From Saccharicrinis sp050589685 (GTDB taxonomy: Bacteria > Bacteroidota > Bacteroidia > Bacteroidales > Marinilabiliaceae), in contig NZ_JBNGOS010000006.1 of assembly GCF_050589685.1 (NCBI RefSeq), positions 124,001 through 188,000 on the forward strand: a stretch of DNA of 64,000 nt, read 5' to 3'. How positions within the stretch are numbered: position 1 is the first letter of the stretch; each line of letters starts with the position of its first letter. The notes under the pieces were generated by a model. That model was not told the origin of the DNA. It saw only the letters and a program-made list of their open reading frames with translations, and did no database searches. Both the position numbers and the translations under genes were made by a program. Below, piece after piece: positions 36,367 through 44,694 of the stretch.

Positions 36367-36372
36367 GGAGAG
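36367..36372 (+). promoter_or_regulatory. Shine-Dalgarno-like GGAGAG that decides the ROK start
   Basis: GGAGAG ends 6 bp before ATG at 36379. The upstream in-frame ATG at 36319 would add a 20-residue hydrophobic, Phe/Ile-rich leader that is foreign to ROK regulators, so 36379 is preferred. Confidence 0.5.
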
Positions 36373-36378
36373 AACGAG

Positions 36379-37626
36379 ATGATTATGAGAAAAGAATATG
36401 CAAAGATGGATGCGGCATTGCTGCATCAAACCAACAAAAAGGTAATTTTAAAACTAATAAAAGAGAAAAGCCAGATAAGTCGGTCGGAACTGTCCAGAGC
36501 AACAGGATTGACCCCGCCCACAATTACGCGAATTGTAAACGAGCTGGTGGATTCTGAAGGGATCGCGGAATACGTAGGCGTGGGAAATTCAAGCGGGGGA
36601 AGGCCTCCTGTGATCGTAAAATTCAAGTACGAAAGTAATTGCATTATTGGTATCGACCTTGGGGCAACATACATCAGGGGCTGCCTGGTTGACCTGAATG
36701 CAAATTTTATTTCGGAAATTCAAGTTCCTACTGAAATTGAACGTGGATTTGACAGTATAATCGAGAAAGTAGTGCAAGTGATAAACAAGCTTCAGAAGCG
36801 AAAGGAGAAAGACGCAAGGATTTGGGGTGTTGGAATCGGTGTTGCCGGGCTGGTACATAGCGAAACCGGGATCATAGAATCGTCCCCTGATTTTGGCTGG
36901 TCTAACGTCAGTCTGAGAGAAGTATTAGAGAAGAAGCTGGATGTGCCTTTTTTCTATGACAACTCGACACGTTTAATGGCTCTTTGTGAATTAAAGCTGG
37001 GGGAAAGACAAAATCTGAAAAACTTTACGGTAATCAACTTCGGTTACGGGATAGCTTCGGGGCTGGTGATCGAAGGAAACCTGGTGAAAGGTTATGCTGG
37101 TTTTGCCGGTGAATTCGGGCACATTGTGGTTGACACAAACAGTAAGGTACAGTGTAAATGCGGAATGTATGGATGCCTCGAGGCGTTGGCTTCGGGACAC
37201 AGAATTGCCAACCGTGGCAAGGCCGAAATGGAAAACGGCAATGCCGATTTGCTGAAAGATCTGTGCAATAACAATTCCAACCTTGTGACTGCCGAACAAG
37301 TCGCCCGTGCGGCAAAAATGGGCGATGTGGCCTGTCTAAAAATCTACGATGAGGTCTCGGAATATTTGTGCAAGGGCATTGGCACAATTGCCAACCTTCT
37401 AAATCCGCAGACCGTTTATATTGGAGGTGGAATTTCCTTAAGCGGCCAGTTCCTTTTTGACTTAATTGAAAATAAAAAATCTAAATACCTTTTGCCGGCA
37501 AACATCAATGTCCAGATTCTTCCTTCCAGTTTTGGGGAACAGACAACAGAAATTGGTGCAGTATCGTTGGTTTTAGATAAAATTATGAACCTGGAGTTAT
37601 CTGCCAAAAAAATAGGTTTTAAATAG
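36379..37626 (+). CDS. ROK-family transcriptional regulator (NagC/XylR type)
   Basis: 415 residues from the preferred start. The N-terminal winged helix (about 20-65) has VILKLIKEKSQISRSELSRA and GLTPPTITRIVNELVDSEGI. The ROK sugar-binding domain starts at IIGIDLGATYIRGCLVD, with the zinc motif CKCGMYGCLEALASG and the late NLLNPQTVYIGGGIS. ROK regulators bind a sugar or sugar phosphate and release DNA. The protein is divergent from the SusC at 35538, next to two operator-like repeats, and 24 bp ahead of a sulfatase with which it is probably co-transcribed. Control of both arms by a released monosaccharide is inference. Confidence 0.93.
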   Translation: MIMRKEYAKMDAALLHQTNKKVILKLIKEKSQISRSELSRATGLTPPTITRIVNELVDSEGIAEYVGVGNSSGGRPPVIVKFKYESNCIIGIDLGATYIRGCLVDLNANFISEIQVPTEIERGFDSIIEKVVQVINKLQKRKEKDARIWGVGIGVAGLVHSETGIIESSPDFGWSNVSLREVLEKKLDVPFFYDNSTRLMALCELKLGERQNLKNFTVINFGYGIASGLVIEGNLVKGYAGFAGEFGHIVVDTNSKVQCKCGMYGCLEALASGHRIANRGKAEMENGNADLLKDLCNNNSNLVTAEQVARAAKMGDVACLKIYDEVSEYLCKGIGTIANLLNPQTVYIGGGISLSGQFLFDLIENKKSKYLLPANINVQILPSSFGEQTTEIGAVSLVLDKIMNLELSAKKIGFK

Positions 37627-37650
37627 ATTAAAATTTAATATTTTTTAGTT

Positions 37651-39252
37651 ATGATTAGTTGTAGATTGTTTACATTCCTGATAATTGTTGTTGGACTCTT
37701 TGGTTGCGCTTCGCAAAGTTCTGATAAATCCAAAGAGAATGATGACAGCATGAATAATGAACGACCGAATGTCATTTTTATTTACGCCGACGATTTGGGA
37801 CGCGGGTTACTGTCAGGCGAAGGGCAGAAAATTATCAAAACTCCCAACATCGACCGCTTGGCCGACGAAGGGATGCGATTTGAAAATGCTTATGGTTGTA
37901 TGTTTTGTGCCCCTGCCAGGGCAAGCCTGCTGACCGGATACCATGATTGCCATGGCGATAAATGGAAAATTAGTGCCGGTGGGGCCTACAAAAAAATCTC
38001 AACAGGTGTGATGACTCCCCAGGAGATAGAATCAAAACTAAACCAGCAACAAGGCCAGATTCCGGAAAATGAAATATTTCTTGGCGAAGTTTTTAAAAAA
38101 GCGGGTTACACAACCGGTCAGGTAGGAAAACTGGAATGGGGGTTCTCGGCTACCCATAAACAGATGAAACGCCATGGCTGGGATTATTATTACGGATACC
38201 TCGACCATGTGCGGTGTCACGGCTTCTACCCTCCATTTCTTTTTGAAAATGGAGAATTGGTAAATATAGAAGGCAACACCGATATTCATTGTGGTAGAAC
38301 AAATGAAAAAGAGACGGAAAAAGCTTTTAATCAAAGATGGAATATGGAAGGGAAAGCAGTGTATTCCCAAAACTTGTTCCTCGAAAAAATGCTGGGTTTT
38401 ATCCGTGAAAACAAGGACAAACCCTTTTTTCTGTATCACCCTACGCAACTGCCTCATGGACCTGTTGCTACCCCGAAAGTATACGACGAATTTGTAAATG
38501 ACGACAGGCTTACTCAGATTGAAAAAGAATATGCGTCGATGGTGAAAATGCTGGACGAGCATGTGGGTATATTAATGGACGAATTAAAAAAGTTGGGAAT
38601 TGATAAAAAAACATTGGTGATCTTTTCATCGGATAATGGCCATGAGATATATTATAGCCAAGAGGGAAGAATATTAAAACCGGTTAGGAATATGTCCACC
38701 GGGGAGTTTTTCGACGACATAGAAACCAAATATTACAGCGAGCTGGGTGGCGATGTTTTTGATGGGAATGATGGCATGGCGGGGATAAAACGCAGTAATT
38801 GGGAAGGAGGGGTCCGTGTGCCTTTAATTGCACGTTGGCCCGGTAAAATTAAAAAAGGTATTACATCCAATGTATTGGTTGCCAATTACGATTTTCTCTC
38901 AACGATGGCTGATTTGGTGAACTATGATATACCGGTTGAAAAAGATGGAGTTTCTTATTTGCCGGAATTGTTGGGACAGGAAGGCAAGAAGCATAATCAC
39001 GTGGTTTATTCTTCTTTTTTGGGCCCAGCACTGGTAACCTCAGATGGTTGGAAAATCAGGTACTTTATTTCTGAAGATATATTTCAGTTGTATTATCTGC
39101 CTAACGATTATCGCGAAGAGAATAACCTGATATCAGAACATAAGGAAAAGGCCGAGCACTTAATTGAATTATTAACGGATGAATGTAATGGCGACCTTAA
39201 TAACGGTTGGTTTAGGGTTAGAAATATTATTTTGTCACCTATAAAAAAGTGA
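37651..39252 (+). CDS. S1-family sulfatase with unusual CAPAR active-site motif
   Basis: 533-residue lipoprotein (lipobox LFGC, Cys about 19). RPNVIFIYADDLGRGLLSGEG gives the calcium-site Asp pair. The expected FGly motif reads CAPAR (Cys about 86) within YGCMFCAPARASLLTG. The core CxPxR is kept but the usual fourth-position Ser/Thr is Ala. IFSSDNGH and SNWEGGVRVPLIARWPGK are normal for the family. The short spacing to the ROK regulator indicates co-transcription, so this may be an early or sensing-stage sulfatase that releases the inducing sugar (inference). A rho-independent terminator follows at 39308. Confidence 0.92.
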   Translation: MISCRLFTFLIIVVGLFGCASQSSDKSKENDDSMNNERPNVIFIYADDLGRGLLSGEGQKIIKTPNIDRLADEGMRFENAYGCMFCAPARASLLTGYHDCHGDKWKISAGGAYKKISTGVMTPQEIESKLNQQQGQIPENEIFLGEVFKKAGYTTGQVGKLEWGFSATHKQMKRHGWDYYYGYLDHVRCHGFYPPFLFENGELVNIEGNTDIHCGRTNEKETEKAFNQRWNMEGKAVYSQNLFLEKMLGFIRENKDKPFFLYHPTQLPHGPVATPKVYDEFVNDDRLTQIEKEYASMVKMLDEHVGILMDELKKLGIDKKTLVIFSSDNGHEIYYSQEGRILKPVRNMSTGEFFDDIETKYYSELGGDVFDGNDGMAGIKRSNWEGGVRVPLIARWPGKIKKGITSNVLVANYDFLSTMADLVNYDIPVEKDGVSYLPELLGQEGKKHNHVVYSSFLGPALVTSDGWKIRYFISEDIFQLYYLPNDYREENNLISEHKEKAEHLIELLTDECNGDLNNGWFRVRNIILSPIKK

Positions 39253-39307
39253 GATAAGGATTGTTATACGAGCAAGTTTCGTTTTCACCTTGATTATATT
39301 AGAAAAC

Positions 39308-39338
39308 CCCTGCCAGCTTTATCAGGCAGGGATTTTTT
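39308..39338 (+). terminator. Rho-independent terminator after the ROK-sulfatase unit
   Basis: CCCTGCC (39308-39314), 10-nt loop, GGCAGGG (39325-39331), then ATTTTTT (39332-39338). It lies 56 bp past the sulfatase stop and separates this unit from the ECF sigma gene. Confidence 0.88.
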
Positions 39339-39466
39339 AATGCAGATTGCGGGTTTAAATAAAAAAGTTTACAATATGGCTATTTATTGCTCGATATTGT
39401 TTTGATTTGTAATATGAATATAGATATTTGTGTCTATTCCTTATTCTAAAGCCTCGATTACATCAT

Positions 39467-40051
39467 ATGAACAACGAAAAAAATGATACACATGATTTTC
39501 TTTTGCTTGAGTTACAGAACGGGCATGATGGAGCTTTTGATTATATTTTTCGGAAATATTTTAAAGGGCTTTGTGCACAGGCCAATTTGTATGTTAATGA
39601 TTTAGACAAAGCCCAGAGTCTTGTTCAGGACTGTTTTGTGAAATTATGGGTAAACCGTGAAAATGCGTGCAGCATAAAAAATCTTCCGGCATATTTGTCC
39701 TTTATGGTGCGCAACCAATGTGTCGACTATTTGCGAAAGAACAAGTCTTTAGAGAATCTTCATAGGAAAGCTGAAAAAGAAAGAGCGGAAACGAACTCCG
39801 AGGATTATATTTTTGAGCGGGAATTTGAAGAAAAACTGATTGTTGTTTTGTCTGTACTCCCCGAAAGGAGCCGAATGGCTTTTGAATACAGTCGTTTTGA
39901 AAATCTTACCTATAAAGAGATTGCCGAAAAAATGAGTATTTCGGTAAAGGCTGTCGAGGCATTGGTTAGCCGGGCTCTAAAAACATTGCGAATCGAGCTA
40001 AAAGAGCATCTCTCTTATTTAGCCATTCTTCTTTCCTGCACAATTTTCTAA
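39467..40051 (+). CDS. ECF RNA polymerase sigma factor (FecI/RpoE-like)
   Basis: 194 residues from the ATG at 39467; an upstream in-frame TTG at 39428 is unlikely. The sigma-70 region 2 block covers about 25-90 (HDGAFDYIFRKYFKGLCAQA, ARDCFVKLW-like QDCFVKLWVNRE, SFMVRNQCVDYLRKN). Region 4 covers about 125-180 (VLPERSRMAFEYSRFENLTY, KEIAEKMSISVKAVEALVSR). It directs RNA polymerase to promoters of a transport operon when released by its FecR anti-sigma, encoded 95 bp downstream. The STN-bearing SusC two genes away completes the usual trans-envelope relay. Confidence 0.95.
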   Translation: MNNEKNDTHDFLLLELQNGHDGAFDYIFRKYFKGLCAQANLYVNDLDKAQSLVQDCFVKLWVNRENACSIKNLPAYLSFMVRNQCVDYLRKNKSLENLHRKAEKERAETNSEDYIFEREFEEKLIVVLSVLPERSRMAFEYSRFENLTYKEIAEKMSISVKAVEALVSRALKTLRIELKEHLSYLAILLSCTIF

Positions 40052-40081
40052 TTGTTTTAACTTTTTTTTATATTTCCATAT

Positions 40082-40108
40082 AGGGTAAGGACCCTTATGG
40101 TTCGTCCT
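40082..40108 (+). promoter_or_regulatory. Overlapping inverted repeats between sigma and FecR genes
   Basis: AGGGT/ACCCT (40082-40086, 40091-40095) overlaps AGGAC/GTCCT (40088-40092, 40104-40108), so the two stems exclude each other. The gap lacks a terminator T-tract. A leader switch or an autoregulatory sigma site is possible; chance is not excluded. Confidence 0.3.
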
Positions 40109-40146
40109 AAGTGTAAAGTCATATTATTAAAATTTGATACAAACAC

Positions 40147-41184
40147 GTGAACAATCATCAATTGGAAAATATTATAACGAAATCCCTGGCAGGGACATTA
40201 AATGCGGAAGAGCAAGAGCTGCTTAACCATTGGATTTCAGAATCGAAAGAAAACGAGAAGGAATTTAAGGCTTATGCTTTATTGTGGGAGAAGTCGCAAA
40301 AGTTGGTATTATCTGACTCAATCGATGTTGAATCTTCTTTAACCGAGACAAAAAAACGAATAGCCAAACTAAGCCCGAAAAAACGTTGGCAGACCTATTT
40401 ACGTCAGGCTGCGGCAATTTTATTGCTGTCGCTTTCATTTTCTTTTTTATACAACTACTGTGTACTCGAAATTGATTCCGAAGAGGTGGTTATGCAGGAA
40501 GTTAAGCCTGCATTTGGTACGCACACCAAATTGCAACTTGCCGATGGTACGACAGTTTGGCTCAACTCAGGGAGCACACTTCGTTTTCCAACTTCGTTTG
40601 CTAACCTGGATGAACGGAAGGTAGAGTTAAACGGGGAAGGTTATTTTGACGTTGCTAAGAATGATGCCAAACCATTTATAGTGAAGACTCCGAAACTGGG
40701 CGTAAAAGTATACGGGACTTCGTTTAATGTATCAGCTTACAAGGAGTATAACACAATGACAGTGGCCCTGGAAGAAGGGAAGGTAGCTTTGGTTAATGAA
40801 TACAGTAGCGGGCCAAAAGAATTGATGACAATGAAGCCAAACGATATTGTTGAGTACGATTCGGAGAAAAACAAACTCTTTCATTCGTCAAACTCGAACC
40901 TAAAAAAGTACACTTCATGGAAAGATGGTTATATTGTATTTTATGACGACCATATCAATGATGTGGTTCAAAGGTTAGAGAAATGGTACAATGTTAAAAT
41001 TGAAATACAAGACCAGGCCTTGCAGGATTACAGCTTCACGGCAACCTTTACCGATGAGACCCTGGAGCAGGTCCTGAATTTGTTGAGTTTATCGTCGCCC
41101 ATGAGCTATAAGATAGTGTCTGCGCAAAAGCAGGAAGATAATTCATTTAGCCCCCGAAAAGCAACTTTATCAATAAAAAAATAA
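40147..41184 (+). CDS. FecR-family anti-sigma factor
   Basis: 345 residues from a GTG start. The cytoplasmic N-terminal anti-sigma region has NAEEQELLNHWISESKENEKEF. One membrane span covers about 88-105 (AAAILLLSLSFSFLYNY). The periplasmic FecR domain has TKLQLADGTTVWLNSGSTLRFP, KVELNGEGYFDVAK and VKVYGTSFNVSAY, and the C-terminal domain has the LEKWYNVKIEIQD and FTDETLEQVLNLLSLSSP blocks that contact STN domains. It holds the ECF sigma factor inactive until the STN-bearing transporter (41311) binds ligand. A terminator-like hairpin separates it from that SusC gene. Confidence 0.95.
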   Translation: MNNHQLENIITKSLAGTLNAEEQELLNHWISESKENEKEFKAYALLWEKSQKLVLSDSIDVESSLTETKKRIAKLSPKKRWQTYLRQAAAILLLSLSFSFLYNYCVLEIDSEEVVMQEVKPAFGTHTKLQLADGTTVWLNSGSTLRFPTSFANLDERKVELNGEGYFDVAKNDAKPFIVKTPKLGVKVYGTSFNVSAYKEYNTMTVALEEGKVALVNEYSSGPKELMTMKPNDIVEYDSEKNKLFHSSNSNLKKYTSWKDGYIVFYDDHINDVVQRLEKWYNVKIEIQDQALQDYSFTATFTDETLEQVLNLLSLSSPMSYKIVSAQKQEDNSFSPRKATLSIKK

Positions 41185-41214
41185 TTCCTATGACGTAAAA
41201 AAAATCCAAAAAAA

Positions 41215-41252
41215 AACAGGAAAGTGTTGGCGCACCCTCCTGTTGCTTTTTT
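41215..41252 (+). terminator. Terminator/attenuator between FecR and SusC
   Basis: AACAGGA (41215-41221) pairs with TCCTGTT (41238-41244), with inner GTG/CAC pairing (41224-41226, 41233-41235) across the core GTGTTGGCGCAC, then GC and TTTTTT (41247-41252). The core is nearly the same as in the terminator at 46390. Confidence 0.82.
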
Positions 41253-41310
41253 CACCTGAACTGCTAATTCAGGAAGTAATTTTAGTATTCACTTAATACC
41301 CCACAAATTT

Positions 41311-44300
41311 ATGAAAAAGTTTTTAAATTGGTGGAAAATCATTTCTTTGGTTTTACCATCCAGAATGTTATTAATTATGAAACTGACAGTGTTAATCATC
41401 TGTTTTAGCTCTCTCGGAGTTTATGCTTCTAACTCCTACTCGCAAAACACGAAACTATCGTTAAATTTTAACAATACCTCCATTAAGGAAGTGTTGGTTG
41501 AAATAGAAAACAACAGTGAGTTCTTCTTCCTCTACAATAATAATCTGATTGATGTGGATAAAAAAGTGGATGTGGATGTAGAAGATGAAAAAATTACAGA
41601 TATTCTTAACTTGATTTTTGAGGGGCAGGATGTTGAGTTTTCGATTATTGACCGGCAGATCATTATTTCGCCAAGCGATATTTATCAAGCCGCACAGTCT
41701 GGGCAATCTCGTGTAACCGGTAAAGTAATTGATTCACGGGGTGAATCCATACCCGGTGTATCAGTGTTAATAAAAGGTACTTCAACAGGTACCGTTACCA
41801 ATATCGATGGTGAATTCTCCATTTTAGCCGGCTCTGGTCAAGTGTTGGTTTTCTCATTTATCGGAATGAAAACACAGGAAATAAAGGTGGAGGGACAAAG
41901 TTCAATCAATGTTACCTTGGCGGTTGATGCCATTGGTTTGGAAGAGGTTGTAGCCATTGGTTATGGTGTTATGAAAAAAAGCGACTTAACAGGCGCCGTA
42001 GTTAATGTAAATATTGAAGAATTAAGTGAACTCCCAAATGTCTCTGTCATCCAGTCGATGCAGGGAACTGTACCAGGTCTGAATATTGGTGCCGTAGATG
42101 CAGCGGGTGAAAACCCATCTATTTCTGTTCGTGGACAAAATTCGCTTTCAAGCGGTTCAGCTGCCAATGCTCCATTAATTGTAGTTGATGGAATTATTTA
42201 CCGGGGAAGCCTGATCGACTTAAATACCGCGGATATTGAATCTGTTGATATTTTGAAGGATGCCAGTTCAGCCGCCATTTATGGTTCGCAGGCATCAAAT
42301 GGTGTTATGCTTATTACCACTAAAAAAGGAGATGACTCGGGAAAACCCATCATCAACTATTCGGGAAGTTACACCCTGCAGGTACCCTCAAATAAACTGG
42401 AGCCCATGGGAGCAGCTGAAATTACAGATTTTCTCTGGGATGCTTATTGGGCAAATGGCTCGCGTATTGGACCTGATTATGTAGAGAGAAATCCGGATTG
42501 GTCGCCCGAAGACATTTTATCAACCAATGAAATGAAAGAAGGATTTAGAAATGGCGTGGACAACAGTATGTGGGATGATTTAACCGGAAACGGTTTTATT
42601 AATACCCATAATATAAGTGTTCGTGGAAAAACAAAAAACTTCGGCTATTTTTTCTCCGGTGGTGTAACTGATGTGGAAGGCTACATGGCCAACGACGAAT
42701 ATACCAAGTACAATTATAGAATTAACCTGGATGCAAAAATTAATAGCTGGATGAATGTGGGAATGGAAACTTTCCTTACCTCGAGTGATTATTCGGGTGT
42801 GGCGCCTAACTCGGGTGTGGCATTTCAAATGCAACCATGGATCCCTTACTATGATGAGGATGGAGAGCCTTTGCGTGACCTGGCAGGAGTTTGGTTTAGC
42901 CCGCTATTAACCATTCAGCAAGATGATTCTGACAAACGTTTGAACCTTTTTGCAAATATCCACGCTGATATTAATCTTCCGATAAAAGGTTTAAATTACA
43001 GGGTTAATTTCTCGCAGAATTACCGTACAACCAACCACGATAACTTTAATCCGTGGGGAGCTACATACACCGGATACGGATATAAAAATTCTTCAATTGG
43101 CTACGACTATACTGTAGATAATATCTTAACTTACAAAAAAACATTTAATAATGTACACAACGTAAACGCAACTTTGGTTTATGGTGTTGAAAAACGCGAA
43201 GGTTCATCTACAAATACAAGTGCACAAAAGTTTACCAACGATTTATTGGGCTACAACTCACTGGAGCAAGGCGAAGCCGAATTAAGAGGGCTGAATACCG
43301 GTGCATGGCAGGAGCAAAGTTTGTATTCCATGGCACGCGTATCGTACAATTATAAAAACAGGTACTTACTTACCGGTACTTATAGGAGAGATGGTTTCTC
43401 TGGTTTTGGTGCGAACGATAAAATTGCCACCTTTCCCTCTGTAGCCGTTGGCTGGGTGGCCTCGGAAGAAAGTTTTGTGAAAGAAAAAACAGAAGACTGG
43501 CTCGACTATTTGAAACTAAGAGCTTCGTATGGTAGCACAGGTAACCGTGGAGTAAGCCGCTATCAAACCCTTGCCAAAGTATCGGCTTCACCGGTCATTA
43601 CCTTTGGTGACGGAGTGCCAGCCACCATAGGCCAATATCCTACCAGCCTTCCTAACGATGCATTAGGTTGGGAAACCACCACCGGACTAAACCTGGGGTT
43701 AGATTTTGCGGTCTTAAATTCAAGGATACACGGTAACATCGAGTATTACAAAAACTCAACGGAAGGCGGGTTGTATTCTATTTCCTTACCCCGATTGACC
43801 GGTTTTGGCAGCATCATGAAAAATATAGGGGCTGTTGACAACCACGGTATTGAGTTTACCCTAACGGGAGATGTTATTAGACGTGGTGATTTCACATGGA
43901 GTACAACGGTTACCTTCTCCAGGGTAAGAAACGAAATTGTATCTATTCTTGGTGAAGACAATGACGGGGATGGGATTGAAGATGATCTGGTTCAAAGCGG
44001 CCTTTTTATCGGTAAACCAACCAGCGTTATTTACGACTACGAAATTGAAGGCATGTGGCAACTGGCCGATGAAGAAGCCGGTGTGATACCCGATGGATTT
44101 TTACCGGGTACCTACAAACTCTCTGACCTGAGCGGACCTGACGGTGAACCGGATGGAGTTATCTCGTCTGCCTATGACCGGAAAATTTTAGGATATACCG
44201 ATCCTAGCTACAGAATGGGTTTTGCCAATACGCTCAAATACAAAAGGTTTAGCTTGTATGCCTTCGTTAACACTATTCAGGGAGGAAAAGATTATTACTA

Positions 44301-44682
44301 CGCCAGAGATGTGCTTCCTTTAGGTAATAATACTGTTCTCGAGCGCTACGATAAAGCAAATATGATTGCAGGCGGATGGGATTACTGGATGCCTGAAAAT
44401 CCTAATGCCCGATTCCGCAGACCTGATGCCGTTGCGGCCTATGACCCTGACCCGGTTATGCAACGTAATTTTATTCGCCTTCAGGATGTCTCTTTATCTT
44501 ATACTTTCCCAAAATCAGTCATCAACAAATGGGATATCAACAGCTTAAAAGTGTTCATGAGTGGCAAAAACCTGTTGACCATCACAGATTGGAGAGGCTG
44601 GGATCCTGAATCCGGCCAGGGATTTACCGTTGGAACACCTGTTATGGCAAATTATACGTTAGGTGTAAATGTTGAATTTTAA
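41311..44682 (+). CDS. STN-bearing SusC TonB-dependent transducer/transporter
   Basis: 1123 residues, the longest SusC here. Signal peptide (about 1-45), then a secretin/TonB N-terminal STN domain (about 48-125: LSLNFNNTSIKEVLVEIENN, FFFLYNNNLIDVDKKV, VEFSIIDRQIIISPS), carboxypeptidase-regulatory-like domain (VTGKVIDSRGESIPGVSVLI), plug (APLIVVDGIIYRGSL, ESVDILKDASSAAIYGSQASNG) and a barrel ending NYTLGVNVEF. Among the four SusC proteins only this one carries STN, and only it has an ECF/FecR pair next to it, so it should both import and signal. SusD follows 12 bp later. Confidence 0.96.
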   Translation: MKKFLNWWKIISLVLPSRMLLIMKLTVLIICFSSLGVYASNSYSQNTKLSLNFNNTSIKEVLVEIENNSEFFFLYNNNLIDVDKKVDVDVEDEKITDILNLIFEGQDVEFSIIDRQIIISPSDIYQAAQSGQSRVTGKVIDSRGESIPGVSVLIKGTSTGTVTNIDGEFSILAGSGQVLVFSFIGMKTQEIKVEGQSSINVTLAVDAIGLEEVVAIGYGVMKKSDLTGAVVNVNIEELSELPNVSVIQSMQGTVPGLNIGAVDAAGENPSISVRGQNSLSSGSAANAPLIVVDGIIYRGSLIDLNTADIESVDILKDASSAAIYGSQASNGVMLITTKKGDDSGKPIINYSGSYTLQVPSNKLEPMGAAEITDFLWDAYWANGSRIGPDYVERNPDWSPEDILSTNEMKEGFRNGVDNSMWDDLTGNGFINTHNISVRGKTKNFGYFFSGGVTDVEGYMANDEYTKYNYRINLDAKINSWMNVGMETFLTSSDYSGVAPNSGVAFQMQPWIPYYDEDGEPLRDLAGVWFSPLLTIQQDDSDKRLNLFANIHADINLPIKGLNYRVNFSQNYRTTNHDNFNPWGATYTGYGYKNSSIGYDYTVDNILTYKKTFNNVHNVNATLVYGVEKREGSSTNTSAQKFTNDLLGYNSLEQGEAELRGLNTGAWQEQSLYSMARVSYNYKNRYLLTGTYRRDGFSGFGANDKIATFPSVAVGWVASEESFVKEKTEDWLDYLKLRASYGSTGNRGVSRYQTLAKVSASPVITFGDGVPATIGQYPTSLPNDALGWETTTGLNLGLDFAVLNSRIHGNIEYYKNSTEGGLYSISLPRLTGFGSIMKNIGAVDNHGIEFTLTGDVIRRGDFTWSTTVTFSRVRNEIVSILGEDNDGDGIEDDLVQSGLFIGKPTSVIYDYEIEGMWQLADEEAGVIPDGFLPGTYKLSDLSGPDGEPDGVISSAYDRKILGYTDPSYRMGFANTLKYKRFSLYAFVNTIQGGKDYYYARDVLPLGNNTVLERYDKANMIAGGWDYWMPENPNARFRRPDAVAAYDPDPVMQRNFIRLQDVSLSYTFPKSVINKWDINSLKVFMSGKNLLTITDWRGWDPESGQGFTVGTPVMANYTLGVNVEF

Positions 44683-44694
44683 AAATTTACGACC

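Larger units (their letters stand above)
35539..36378. other. Divergent control region between the left-arm SusC and the ROK gene
   Basis: 840 bp without a supportable gene on either strand. It is very AT-rich in its right half. Candidate operator-like repeats lie at 36162-36181 and 36206-36232. A TAnnTTTG-type element lies at 36356-36363. On the minus strand I found no perfect TAnnTTTG upstream of the SusC start; the closest (35893-35900) has its conserved TA one base too far. It must contain the promoters of both arms. Confidence 0.7.

Noticed and set aside
36319..36378. Upstream ATG giving a 20-residue hydrophobic leader on the ROK regulator
   Set aside because: A membrane-like leader does not suit a cytosolic HTH protein, and a GGAGAG sequence sits before the ATG at 36379.
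38038..38562. 174-codon minus-strand frame over the CAPAR sulfatase
   Set aside because: Sulfatase frame is conserved throughout; the antisense frame has no recognisable feature.
39428..39466. TTG start extending the ECF sigma factor by 13 residues
   Set aside because: The extension has no sigma-factor similarity, and an ATG follows at 39467.
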